Below, in pieces: positions 32,326 through 40,443 of a DNA stretch of 64,000 bases. The notes below the pieces were generated by a model that saw only the letters and a list, made by a program, of their open reading frames with translations, was not told where the DNA came from and did no database searches. The DNA is from Gordonibacter sp. 28C (GTDB lineage: Bacteria > Actinomycetota > Coriobacteriia > Coriobacteriales > Eggerthellaceae): the NCBI RefSeq assembly GCF_003339845.1, contig NZ_PPTR01000001.1:310001-374000 (forward strand), read 5' to 3'. The stretch's first letter is position 1. Every line of letters starts with the position of its first letter. Made by a program: the position numbers and the translations under genes.

Positions 32326-33175
32326 GCAACGTTTCGGCGCGGACGAGGCCCCCTGCCTGTCCGTGCGGCATCTGTCGAAGCGCTTCGGAGCCGGTTGTCC
32401 GCGCTGCCTGGGGCTCGAACCTCAACTCGAGCGCAACGTGTGCCCGCGCTGCGGAACCGTTCATGCGGTGCGCGACGTGAGCTTGGACGTGTTTCCGGCC
32501 GAGATCGTGGGCATCGTGGGCGAGTCGGGCAGCGGAAAGTCGTCGCTTATGAAATGCCTGTTCTTCGACGAAGAGGCAACCGACGGCGACGTGCGCGCCC
32601 GCCCCTTCGACGGCGGCGCCGAGAACCTGCTGTCGCTCTCGCCCCAGCAGCAGCGCGCCATCCGCAACACGGTGTTCGGCATGGTGTACCAGAATCCCTA
32701 CCTAGGCCTGCGCATGGACTTCTCCAGCCTGTCGAACATCGCCGAGCAGATGATAGCCGCCGGCAGCCGCAACGTGGGCTTCATGCGGGCTCGCGGCGAA
32801 GAGCTGCTCGAGCGCGTGAACATCCCGCTTTCCCGCGAAGCCGACCCGCCGCGCACCTTCTCCGGCGGCATGCAGCAACGCGTCCAGATTGCCAAGGCGC
32901 TGTCGAACAACCCGCCCATCCTGCTGCTCGACGAGGTCACCACGGGCCTGGACCTGTCGGTGCAGGCTGCCGTGCTCGACCTCGTGCAGCAGATCAGGCG
33001 CGACTTCGACGTGAGCATGCTTGTGGTGAGCCACGACCTGGGCGTCATCCGCATGCTGGCCGACCGCACGCTCGTCATGTTGGACGGCCGCGTCATCGAA
33101 AGCGGCCTGACCGATCAGATACTGGAGGACCCGCAACATTCTTATACCCAGCAGCTTGTCTATTCACTGTTGTGA
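32315..33175 (+). CDS. phnK: C-P lyase system ABC-type ATPase PhnK with zinc-ribbon insert
   Basis: A 286-residue ABC ATPase: Walker A GESGSGKSSLM, Q-loop MVYQNPYLGLRMDFS, signature FSGGMQQRVQIAKAL and Walker B ILLLDEVTTGLDLS. In E. coli PhnK docks on the core complex; it is not a transporter. Between the first two strands is an insert with C28-PR-C31 and C43-PR-C46, a two-knuckle zinc-ribbon pattern absent from the E. coli protein. ATG 32315 follows AAGGAG and overlaps the extended phnJ by 11 bases, so the tail repeat had to stay open up to this point. Confidence 0.93.
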   Translation: MLDEQRFGADEAPCLSVRHLSKRFGAGCPRCLGLEPQLERNVCPRCGTVHAVRDVSLDVFPAEIVGIVGESGSGKSSLMKCLFFDEEATDGDVRARPFDGGAENLLSLSPQQQRAIRNTVFGMVYQNPYLGLRMDFSSLSNIAEQMIAAGSRNVGFMRARGEELLERVNIPLSREADPPRTFSGGMQQRVQIAKALSNNPPILLLDEVTTGLDLSVQAAVLDLVQQIRRDFDVSMLVVSHDLGVIRMLADRTLVMLDGRVIESGLTDQILEDPQHSYTQQLVYSLL

Positions 33176-33187
33176 CCCGCCCCAACT

Positions 33188-33372
33188 TGTCATCCTGAGC
33201 GGAGCGGCGAAGCCGCGCAGTCGAAGGATCTTCAACCAAGGAGGCCTCCCGTTGCCGAAGATCCTTCGACTTCGGCCTGCGGCGAATTTTGCCCCAAATG
33301 CCTCCTTGCGCTTGTCGCTTCGCGGCGCAAGGGTTCGACAGTCCACTGGACTGTCGAATGCTCAGGATGACA
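33188..33372. repeat. 'CHPERS' repeat pair between phnK and phnM
   Basis: A forward copy (33188-33231, CTTGTCATCCTGAGCGGAGC onward) is followed by an expanded inverted copy starting GAAGATCCTTCGACTTCGG and ending at GCTCAGGATGACA (33257-33372). The inverted copy is stretched by unrelated sequence including a small palindrome (CGACAGTCCACTGGACTGTCG). It opens a 219-base gap in an otherwise tightly packed operon. Confidence 0.88.
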
Positions 33373-33394
33373 AAACCTGAAAGGAACCTGCACC

Positions 33395-34771
33395 ATGGAC
33401 AACAACTCTTGCATCATCTGCGGCGGCACCGTGGTATGCGCCGATCGCGTGCGGCCCGACTGCGACGTCGTCGTCATCGACGGGCGCATCGCCGCCATCG
33501 AGCCGTCCGCCGAGCGGGACTTCGACGCGCAGCCCGATGCCACGGTGGGCGTGCTGCCCGTCGTCGACGCGCGCGGCGCCTACGTGGCGCCCGGCCTTAT
33601 CGACATCCATTCCGATTACGTGGAGAACGTGGCCTCGCCCCGCCCCAGCGTGGTCATGGACCTGAACACGTCGCTGTACAAGGCCGACCGCGAGCTGGTG
33701 TCGCACGGCATCACCACCATCTTCCATTCGTTGTCGGTGTACGGCGCGCACATCTTCGACCACAAGCCCATCCGCGACTTCGGCAACGTGAGCGCCCTCA
33801 TCGACCGCGTGGCCGTCTTGCGCGCGGGCGAGGAGCGCGACCATCTCATCCGACATCGCCTGCACATGCGCGTGGAGCTGGACTCGGTCGATTTGTACGA
33901 CGACATCGAGGAGTTCCTGCGCTCGGGCAAGGTGGACTTGGTGTCGTTCATGGACCACACGCCCGGCCAGGGCCAGTACCGCGACCTGCTCATGTTCGGC
34001 GACACGCTCAAGGGCTACCGCGACGTGACCGACGACGAGGTGCGCGACATCATCCGCATGCAGCAGGAGAGCAGCAAGATGACGTACGCGCAGATAGCGG
34101 CGCTTGCGTCCATCGCGCGCGAGCGGGGCATCTCCATCGCGTCGCACGACGACGACAGCGCGGAGAAGCTCGCGTTCATGGACGGCCTGGAGGCGTCCAT
34201 CTCCGAATTCCCCATCTCGCTCGACATCGCCCGCGAGGCGCGCGCCCGCGGCCTGCACACGGTGGCCGGCGCGCCGAACGTCATGCTGGGGCACAGCCAT
34301 TCCGGCAACCTGAGCGCTCGCGAGGCCGTTGAGGCCGGCGCCATCGACGTGCTGTGCAGCGATTACTACCCGGCGGCCCTGCTCGACGCCGTGTTCGCGC
34401 TGCGCGACGAATGCGGGCTCGACATCGCGCGGGCGTTCGCGCTCGTGTCCATCAATCCGGCAAAGGCGGCGGGCATCGCCGACGAGGTGGGCTCCTTGGC
34501 GGTGGGCAAGCGGGCCGACGTGCTGCTCGTGCGCGAGATAGCCTGCGGCAACGGCGAAGCGCACACCATGCCCGTGGTCACGCGCGCGTTCGTGGGCGGT
34601 CATTCCGTGTTCCGTTCCCACTACCCCGACCAGCCGCGCGGCTACGCGCGCGACCTGGACGAGTTCGGCCGGAGCGGGCGCTCGTCCCTCCACGCCGCAT
34701 GCGACCGCCTCGTCTCGCCGCTCCAGGGCACGAAGCCCCTCGACCGCGAGCTCCCCATCGAGGCGGTGTAG
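33395..34771 (+). CDS. phnM: PhnM ribose-1-phosphonate 5-triphosphate diphosphatase
   Basis: A 458-residue amidohydrolase-superfamily enzyme. Metal-binding parts: LIDIHSDYVE (HxD-like), the Lys/Glu region, FMDHTPGQGQY, ISIASHDDDSAEKL and CSDYYP. PhnM removes pyrophosphate from the ribose triphosphate-phosphonate before PhnJ acts. The ATG at 33395 follows AAAGGAACC. The C-terminus extends about 70 residues beyond the usual PhnM length, with a basic, low-complexity end (YARDLDEFGRSGRSS). Confidence 0.93.
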   Translation: MDNNSCIICGGTVVCADRVRPDCDVVVIDGRIAAIEPSAERDFDAQPDATVGVLPVVDARGAYVAPGLIDIHSDYVENVASPRPSVVMDLNTSLYKADRELVSHGITTIFHSLSVYGAHIFDHKPIRDFGNVSALIDRVAVLRAGEERDHLIRHRLHMRVELDSVDLYDDIEEFLRSGKVDLVSFMDHTPGQGQYRDLLMFGDTLKGYRDVTDDEVRDIIRMQQESSKMTYAQIAALASIARERGISIASHDDDSAEKLAFMDGLEASISEFPISLDIAREARARGLHTVAGAPNVMLGHSHSGNLSAREAVEAGAIDVLCSDYYPAALLDAVFALRDECGLDIARAFALVSINPAKAAGIADEVGSLAVGKRADVLLVREIACGNGEAHTMPVVTRAFVGGHSVFRSHYPDQPRGYARDLDEFGRSGRSSLHAACDRLVSPLQGTKPLDRELPIEAV

Positions 34772-34772
34772 C

Positions 34773-35573
34773 ATGGCAACCGTTTGTCATCCTGAGCAAA
34801 CAACGCTCCCCACATGTCATCCTGAGCGAAGCGCGCAGCGCGTAGTCGAAGGATCCCCCGCGGCGCCGGCCGAAATCCCCCTCCTGCAAATCGACGGCCT
34901 TTCCAAGTCGTTTCTGCTCCATCGCGTGAACCGGCGCATCCAGGGGTGCCAGGACGTGAGCTTCTCCCTGTCGCCGGGGCAGTTCGTGGGCATCACCGGA
35001 CGCAGCGGCAGCGGCAAGTCCACCATCCTGCGCTGCATCTGGCGCACGAATTTGCCCGAGCGCGGTCGGATCCTGTACGACTCCAAGCGTTTCGGAACGC
35101 TCGACCTGGCCCAGGCCACGCAGCGCCAGATGCTGTACCTGCGCGCTTACGAGCTGGGCTACGTCTCCCAGTTCCTGAACGCGCTGCCGCGCCAAACGGC
35201 CCGGGACATCGTGCTGAAAAGCGCGCTCGAAGCCTACGGCGTCGACGAGCGCGAGCGGGCCGAGGCGGAAACCGAGCGCATGCTGCGCCATTTCGATCTG
35301 GACGAAGAGCTGTGGGAGCTGTATCCGCGCACGTTTTCCGGCGGTGAGAAGCTGCGCTTGAACATCGCCTCGGCCATGATAAAGCGCCCGCGCCTGCTGT
35401 TGCTGGACGAACCCACCGCCTCGCTCGACAACGCCTCCAAGCTCAAGGTGCGCGATCTGATCGAGCAGCTGAAGGCCGAGGGCACCACCATGCTCGGCAT
35501 TTTCCACGACCTCGAATTCATGGAAGGGTTGTGCGATCATGAGTTCAACATGCAGGAAGGGATGATGACATGA
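34773..35573 (+). CDS. phnL: PhnL ATPase with repeat-derived N-terminus
   Basis: A 266-residue ABC-type ATPase: Walker A GRSGSGKSTIL, signature FSGGEKLRLNIASAM and Walker B LLLLDEPTASLD, with the PhnL-typical Q-loop LGYVSQFLNALPR. PhnL binds the core complex and acts in the first, phosphonate-coupling step. The first ~32 residues (MATVCHPEQ, then CHPERSAQRVVEGS) are the dispersed repeat in translation; PhnL homology begins near LLQIDGLSKSF. The ATG one base after the phnM stop is the only good start: no in-frame ATG, GTG or TTG with a ribosome site precedes Walker A in the homologous part. Overlaps the PHP gene by ATGA. Confidence 0.9.
   Translation: MATVCHPEQTTLPTCHPERSAQRVVEGSPAAPAEIPLLQIDGLSKSFLLHRVNRRIQGCQDVSFSLSPGQFVGITGRSGSGKSTILRCIWRTNLPERGRILYDSKRFGTLDLAQATQRQMLYLRAYELGYVSQFLNALPRQTARDIVLKSALEAYGVDERERAEAETERMLRHFDLDEELWELYPRTFSGGEKLRLNIASAMIKRPRLLLLDEPTASLDNASKLKVRDLIEQLKAEGTTMLGIFHDLEFMEGLCDHEFNMQEGMMT
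34783..34856. repeat. 'CHPERS' repeat, partial and full copies at the phnL 5' end
   Basis: A truncated copy (TTGTCATCCTGAGC, 34784-34797) is followed by a full forward copy (34815-34856, TGTCATCCTGAGCGAAGCGC to GAAGGATCC). Both lie inside the phnL reading frame, just after its ATG. Confidence 0.9.
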
Positions 35574-36361
35574 TCGCCGATCTCCATGTGCACACGACGA
35601 TCTCGGACGGCTCTGACACGTTCGAGGACGTGCTCGAACAGGCCCGCCAACGCGGCATCGGCCGCATCGCCTTCACGAACCACGACACCACGCGCGGGTT
35701 GGACGAGGCGGAAGAGCTGGGGCGGCGCTACGGCGTGCAGGTGACGGGCGGCATCGAAGTGAGCGCCTACGACTTCAAGCGCAACCGCAAGGTGCATGTG
35801 CTGGGCCTGGGCCTGCGCGAGGGGTCTCCCGCGGTGGAGGCCCTGTGCGGCCCGCTTCTCGAACGTCGCAACGCCAACTCGCTCTGGCAGCTCGACCAGC
35901 TGGTCGCGGCCGGCTACGACATCGACGTGCAGCGCGCGCTGGAGCTGGGCCACGCGTCCACGGCCCTGTACAAGCAGCACATTATGGCGGCCCTCACCAA
36001 CGAGCCGTACGTGAGCGCCGCCTACCGCACGCTCTACAAAGGCCTGTTCAAGAACGGAGGCATCTGCGATCGCGACATCGTCTACGTCGACGCGCGCGAC
36101 GCCGTGCGCGCCATCGCCGAGGACGGCGGCATGCCCGTGCTGGCTCATCCGGGCCAGCTGGACAGCTACGACGTCGTGTCGGAGCTCGTGGACTGCGGCC
36201 TGCGCGGCATCGAGCGCAACCATCCCGACCACACGCCCGTCGACCACGTGCGCTGCGCCCGTCTGGCCGAGCGCTACGGCCTGACGTGCACGTCGGGCTC
36301 CGACTACCACGGCCGCTTCGGCAGCGTCCCCCATCCCGGCTTCCGCGTCCCCGCCGCTTGA
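35570..36361 (+). CDS. phnPP: PHP-family cyclic phosphodiesterase PhnPP
   Basis: A 263-residue PHP-domain phosphoesterase. Metal ligands appear as LHVHT and DG near the N-terminus, FTNHDTTRG, GGIEVSA, VLAHPGQLDSYD, IERNHPDH and GSDYHGRFG. In E. lenta a PHP enzyme from the phn operon, named PhnPP, was shown to hydrolyse 5-phosphoribosyl 1,2-cyclic phosphate in two steps to ribose 5-phosphate and phosphate, replacing PhnP and PhnN of E. coli. The location here, coupled by ATGA to phnL at the operon end, and the absence of phnP/phnN agree with that role. Confidence 0.92.
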   Translation: MIADLHVHTTISDGSDTFEDVLEQARQRGIGRIAFTNHDTTRGLDEAEELGRRYGVQVTGGIEVSAYDFKRNRKVHVLGLGLREGSPAVEALCGPLLERRNANSLWQLDQLVAAGYDIDVQRALELGHASTALYKQHIMAALTNEPYVSAAYRTLYKGLFKNGGICDRDIVYVDARDAVRAIAEDGGMPVLAHPGQLDSYDVVSELVDCGLRGIERNHPDHTPVDHVRCARLAERYGLTCTSGSDYHGRFGSVPHPGFRVPAA

Positions 36362-36559
36362 GACGCCGGCGCAACGGAGGCTGCATCGAAAGCCCTGTGG
36401 CGTCACGTACTCTATGGCCCCATCCTCGAAAGGCGGCGCATCCGCCCGACATCTGCGCGCCGACGCGCTTCGTCGCGATTGGGATGACGAGCTTTCGAGT
36501 CCGCGCCAAGGCTGGTGCGAGGTCGCGCGTTTCCCCCTCCCGGCCCCGCTTCGGAGCTT

Positions 36560-36592
36560 GCTTGCGCACCTGCTCGTGCGCAAGCTTCTTTT
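36560..36592 (+). terminator. Terminator of the phn operon
   Basis: GCTTGCGCAC (36560-36569) pairs perfectly with GTGCGCAAGC (36576-36585), then TTCTTTT. It lies about 200 bases after phnPP; the bases in between hold no gene that I recognise. Confidence 0.75.
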
Positions 36593-36655
36593 CAACGAAA
36601 AGTTGAATTGCCGACCGCTGTTGTTGCCCTGGCGTTCACGATACACTTACCAGCT

Positions 36656-39352
36656 ATGAGGGAGCGAATATTCCAAATAGTGCAGCGTGCGCGCGTCGGC
36701 GACAAGGTCAGCCACGCCTACGATGTCTTCATCGTGGCCGTTGCCTTCTTGAGCATCGTCCCGCTTATGTTCAGGCCGCAGGACATGAGCCTCGAAGTGG
36801 CGCACGGCATGAACCTGCTCGACGTGGTCACGGTGTACATCCTGTTCCTCGACTATATTCTGCGCTGGATGACGCACGACCTCAAGACGGGGAAGAAGGG
36901 TTGGAGGGAGTTCGCGAAGTACCCTTTCACGCCGCTCGCCATCATCGACCTTCTGGCCATCCTGCCGTCGCTCGGCGTGTTGCCCGAGACGTTCAAGTTC
37001 CTGCGAGTTTTGCGCGTTACGAAGATGTTCCGCTACTCGAAGAACCTCACCATCGTGGCCAACGTGTTCAGGTCCGAGAAGAACACGCTGCTGTCGGTGC
37101 TCGTGGTGGCGCTCATGTACATCTTCGTGAGCGGTCTTATCATGTTCGTGAACGAGCCGGGAACGTTCGACAACTTCTTCGACGCGCTGTACTGGGCCAC
37201 CACGGCGCTCACCACCGTGGGCTACGGCGACGTGTACCCGATGACCGATCTGGGCAAGTTCATATCCATGGCGTCGTCGCTGTTCGGCATCGCCGTCATC
37301 GCGCTGCCCGCCGGCATCATCACCGGCGGCTTCCTGGAACAGATCCGCCAGTGCCAGGCAGACCGCGAGGCGTACTTCCGCGCATCCGAGCGCAAGCCGT
37401 TCAAGGGGCGTACGCCCGCTTCGTACGGCGGCGTGCTCGCCTACGCGAAGGCGCACCCGAAGGTGGTCGCCTACGGTGCGACCATGGTTGCGTGCGTGCT
37501 GGTGAACCAGGGCCTCTATGCGGCAGCCAGCGCGTTCGGGGCTCCCGTGTGGCTCGACACGGCGGGCACCGCGCTCGCGGCCATCTTGCTGGAGCCGGCT
37601 GCGGGCCTTGTCGTGGGCTTCGCGAACAACCTCGTGCTGGCCGTGCAGATGGGCAATGCGGGCAACCTGCTGTACTACGGCCTGAGCGCCGTGAGTGCGC
37701 TCGCGTTCGGCCTGTTGTTCGGCCGGGGGAAGAAGGTAACGCTGCGTTCGCTGGGTTGGGCGGCGCTGTTCCTGGTGATTGCGGAGTCGCTCGTCTCCGC
37801 TGCGCTGTCGTTCTCGCTGGCTACGGGGCGGCTGACCACGGTGGCGGAGCAGTTCTACGGCGGGTTGCTGGCGAGCTGGGGCTTGCCCGACGTGCTCGCG
37901 GTGTTCGGTGCGCTGCTGTTCGACAAGCTCGTCGACACGGTCGCGGTGTTCTCCATCGTCATGGCTGCGTCGCGCGGCATCATGGGCAGTCGCATCGATC
38001 CAGCGCGCTGGTTCGGCTCGCGCGAACTCGCGTCGAAGGACGTCGGCCCCGGGGCCGACGTCGACGCGAAGGCGACATCGGCCGCGGGCGGTTCGAATTT
38101 CGGCCTGGGCGCGGCGGCGACCGGGGGCGGCGCTCCCGGCGGAGCCGCCGCGTCGGGTTCTGCGCGCTTCGTCGTGGGCGTCGACGTGGGGGGCACGCAC
38201 ACGAAGGTGGGCGCGTTCACGATGGACGGCGAGTTGGTGGGCACCCACGTGTTCGATTCGCAGAGCGTGCTGGCCGACGGCAGCCATGCGCAGCTTTCGC
38301 GCGAGATGGGATCGGTGCTGGAGAAGGCCGGGGTGTCGGCCGATCGCGTGATGGGAGTCGGCTTGGCCGTGCCCGGCGCGGTGGCGGCCGAGGAGTCGCT
38401 CAAGCTCTGCCCCCATATCGACCTCGATCTGCGCTCCTACAAAGCGTTCTTGCATTCCTGGTTTCCCGCGGCGCGCATCGTCGTGCTGAACGACGCCGAT
38501 GCGGCCGTGCTGGGGGATTGCTGGCGCGGATCGTCGGGCGAGCGCGGCGAATCCAACGTGGCGTTCATCACGCTGGGCACGGGCGTGGGCGCGGGCATAA
38601 TCGTAAAGGGCTCGCTCTACGCCAGCGCGCACGGGGCGGCGGGGGAATTCGGCCATCTGTGCGTCGACCCCAACGAGCAGGAGCCGTGCTCGTGCGGCGG
38701 AGCGGGCTGCCTGGAGCAGTACGCGTCGGCTACCGGCCTTGTGCGCACGGCGCGTCGGGAGTTCGCGACCCGGGCGACGCAGTCGCTGCACGACGGGGAC
38801 GAAGGCGATGCGGTGGCGGTTGCCGCCAGCGCACCCGCGACGCTCGCATCCCAGGGGGCGCCGGCGGCGTTCGTCGTGGGAACGGTTGGGGCGGGCGTGC
38901 AGGTTGGGCGGCAGAACTCCGATGCGGCGTTCTCGGCGGCCGAGCGGGCCGCCGCGGAGGCGTTTCCCGACGCGCGCGCCGTGCTCGAAGCGTCCGTGCG
39001 CCGCGATCCGGCCGCCCGCGCGGCGCTGACCCGATTCTCCGACGCGCTCGGCTTCGGCTTGGCGCAGATGGCGTGCCTGATGGATCCCGATGTGTTCGTG
39101 CTGGGCGGGGGCCTGTCTGAACGCTCCGAGCTGTACCTCGACGCCGTCCGCGCGCGCTACCGCGCCTGCGCCCTGTCGGTCTGCCGTGAAACGCCCATCG
39201 TGGCTTCGAAGCTGGGCAACGAGTGCGGCGTGTACGGCGCCGCGTTCCGCGTGCTCGAAGCGTTCGCGCACGAAGAAGCCTGTGCGGCGGATTCGACGAT
39301 GCCGGCGTCTGCGGCAGCGAACGTGCCAGTGTCCTGCGCGCGCTGTCGGTGA
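36656..39352 (+). CDS. Fusion: voltage-gated K+ channel, membrane domain, ROK-family sugar kinase
   Basis: One uninterrupted 898-residue frame. Residues 20-235 form a Kv-type channel: six helices, a charged S4 (FLRVLRVTKMFRYSKNL, ~115-131) and the selectivity filter TTVGYGD (186-192). Residues ~265-440 are five or six further helices (PVWLDTAGTALAAILLEPAAG) like the ECF S-component-like sensory domains found on some signalling proteins. A Gly/Ala-rich linker (~455-502) leads to a ROK kinase (505-870): DVGGTHTK phosphate loop, LNDADAA with the catalytic Asp613, TLGTGVGAG, GEFGHL, and the zinc motif CSCGGAGC (678-685). Residues ~706-755 are an Ala-rich insert in the kinase. No Shine-Dalgarno is obvious; ATG 36656 may be near-leaderless with TACACT at 36642. 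Confidence 0.88.
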   Translation: MRERIFQIVQRARVGDKVSHAYDVFIVAVAFLSIVPLMFRPQDMSLEVAHGMNLLDVVTVYILFLDYILRWMTHDLKTGKKGWREFAKYPFTPLAIIDLLAILPSLGVLPETFKFLRVLRVTKMFRYSKNLTIVANVFRSEKNTLLSVLVVALMYIFVSGLIMFVNEPGTFDNFFDALYWATTALTTVGYGDVYPMTDLGKFISMASSLFGIAVIALPAGIITGGFLEQIRQCQADREAYFRASERKPFKGRTPASYGGVLAYAKAHPKVVAYGATMVACVLVNQGLYAAASAFGAPVWLDTAGTALAAILLEPAAGLVVGFANNLVLAVQMGNAGNLLYYGLSAVSALAFGLLFGRGKKVTLRSLGWAALFLVIAESLVSAALSFSLATGRLTTVAEQFYGGLLASWGLPDVLAVFGALLFDKLVDTVAVFSIVMAASRGIMGSRIDPARWFGSRELASKDVGPGADVDAKATSAAGGSNFGLGAAATGGGAPGGAAASGSARFVVGVDVGGTHTKVGAFTMDGELVGTHVFDSQSVLADGSHAQLSREMGSVLEKAGVSADRVMGVGLAVPGAVAAEESLKLCPHIDLDLRSYKAFLHSWFPAARIVVLNDADAAVLGDCWRGSSGERGESNVAFITLGTGVGAGIIVKGSLYASAHGAAGEFGHLCVDPNEQEPCSCGGAGCLEQYASATGLVRTARREFATRATQSLHDGDEGDAVAVAASAPATLASQGAPAAFVVGTVGAGVQVGRQNSDAAFSAAERAAAEAFPDARAVLEASVRRDPAARAALTRFSDALGFGLAQMACLMDPDVFVLGGGLSERSELYLDAVRARYRACALSVCRETPIVASKLGNECGVYGAAFRVLEAFAHEEACAADSTMPASAAANVPVSCARCR

Positions 39353-39484
39353 ATCCGGATGAGCAAGCTTCTCCTGCGCCCCTGTCGCTCTATCGCTCTA
39401 GTGCGCTGTACCGAATACGCTTGAAAAATCACCGTTCGCGGGGCATCCGCTAATCGAAAACACCTCCGCAACGTGAATAAGTGT

Positions 39485-39513
39485 TTGATAATACCGGTAA
39501 GGCGCTTTATAGT
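39485..39513 (+). promoter_or_regulatory. Promoter of the amino-acid ABC transporter operon
   Basis: TTGATA (39485-39490) and TATAGT (39508-39513) are separated by 17 bases. Transcription would start near 39520, about 75 bases before the ATG at 39595. Confidence 0.7.
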
Positions 39514-39594
39514 AAGGCGATTGCGTCGTGAGAACCCGCTGTACGCGAAGTCGTCTCGTATGCGGGATCGGCGCAGAGGAAAGGGGAGAGACCA

Positions 39595-40410
39595 ATGAAG
39601 ATGAAGAAATGGGCCGTACTCGTAGCGGCAGGCGCGCTGGTCGCATCGCTCGCGCTGTTCGGCTGCTCGTCGGGCGGCGGGCAGGACTCCGACGCGAAGA
39701 GCGGCGACGGTAACGCCACGGACGCAGGCTATACGCTTGTCAACGACGGCAAGCTGACGGTTGCCGCCTCGCTCGACTTCCCCCCGTTCGAGAACCTGAA
39801 CGGTAACGCCCCCGAGGGCTTCGAAGTCGATCTTATGGGCCTGTTGGCCGAGGAAATGGGTATCGAGAGCAATTACCTGCCGTCTACGAAGTTCGATACC
39901 ATCGTGCCGCTCATCCAAACCGGCGGCAAGGCCGATGTGGGCGTGTCCGGCATCACCATCACCGACGAGCGCCTGGAGCAGGTCGACTTCACCGATCCGG
40001 TGTGCGACGTGAACCAGAGCATCACCGTGCTGAAAGACTCCGGCATCACCGATGTGGCGCAGCTTGAAGGAAAGAAGATCGGCGGGCAATCCGGCACGAC
40101 GGGCTTCCAGTGGGCCGCCGAGAACGTCAAGGGTGCCGAGGTCATCGCGTTCGACGAGATGACGGCTGTGTTCGCCGCCCTGCAGTCCGGTCAGATCGAC
40201 GCCATCGCCGTAGATTGGCCGGTGGCGAACTACTACGTGAAGAACGCCTACACCGACTGCCAGATCATCAAGGAGATCCCCACGGGCGAACAGTACGCCA
40301 TCGCCGTGAGCAAAGAGAACCCCGAGCTCACGAAGGCGCTCAACACGGCGCTGAAGGCCATCAAGGACAACGGCAAGTACGACGAAGCCGTCGCCAAGTG
40401 GCTTTCGTAG
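39595..40410 (+). CDS. Polar amino-acid ABC transporter substrate-binding lipoprotein
   Basis: A 271-residue family 3 binding protein. Signal peptide MKMKKWAVLVAAGALVASLA ends in the lipobox LFGC, followed by a Gly/Ser/Asp linker. Mature-protein marks are LTVAASLDFPPFEN, GFEVDLMGLLAEEMG, DVGVSGITITDERL and the FxDP motif (VDFTDP), with LEGKKIGGQSGTTG in the hinge region. The ligand is an amino acid such as glutamine, glutamate, arginine or histidine; the residues visible do not decide. First gene of a three-gene operon. Confidence 0.93.
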   Translation: MKMKKWAVLVAAGALVASLALFGCSSGGGQDSDAKSGDGNATDAGYTLVNDGKLTVAASLDFPPFENLNGNAPEGFEVDLMGLLAEEMGIESNYLPSTKFDTIVPLIQTGGKADVGVSGITITDERLEQVDFTDPVCDVNQSITVLKDSGITDVAQLEGKKIGGQSGTTGFQWAAENVKGAEVIAFDEMTAVFAALQSGQIDAIAVDWPVANYYVKNAYTDCQIIKEIPTGEQYAIAVSKENPELTKALNTALKAIKDNGKYDEAVAKWLS

Positions 40411-40443
40411 GAACGGCGTCGACGCACCATTAAGGATCGACCG

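Noticed and set aside
32119-34856. 'CHPERS' copies as insertion sequences
   Set aside because: Units are about 42 bp, there is no transposase gene or target-site duplication that I can see; they are better described as a dispersed repeat.
36647-39271. Minus-strand ORF of 874 codons opposite the channel-ROK gene
   Set aside because: It is the reverse-frame shadow of a GC-rich gene: extreme His/Arg/Gln content, no domain, no start signal. Similar long shadows lie at 3760-5817, 13266-15176 and 29196-31190.
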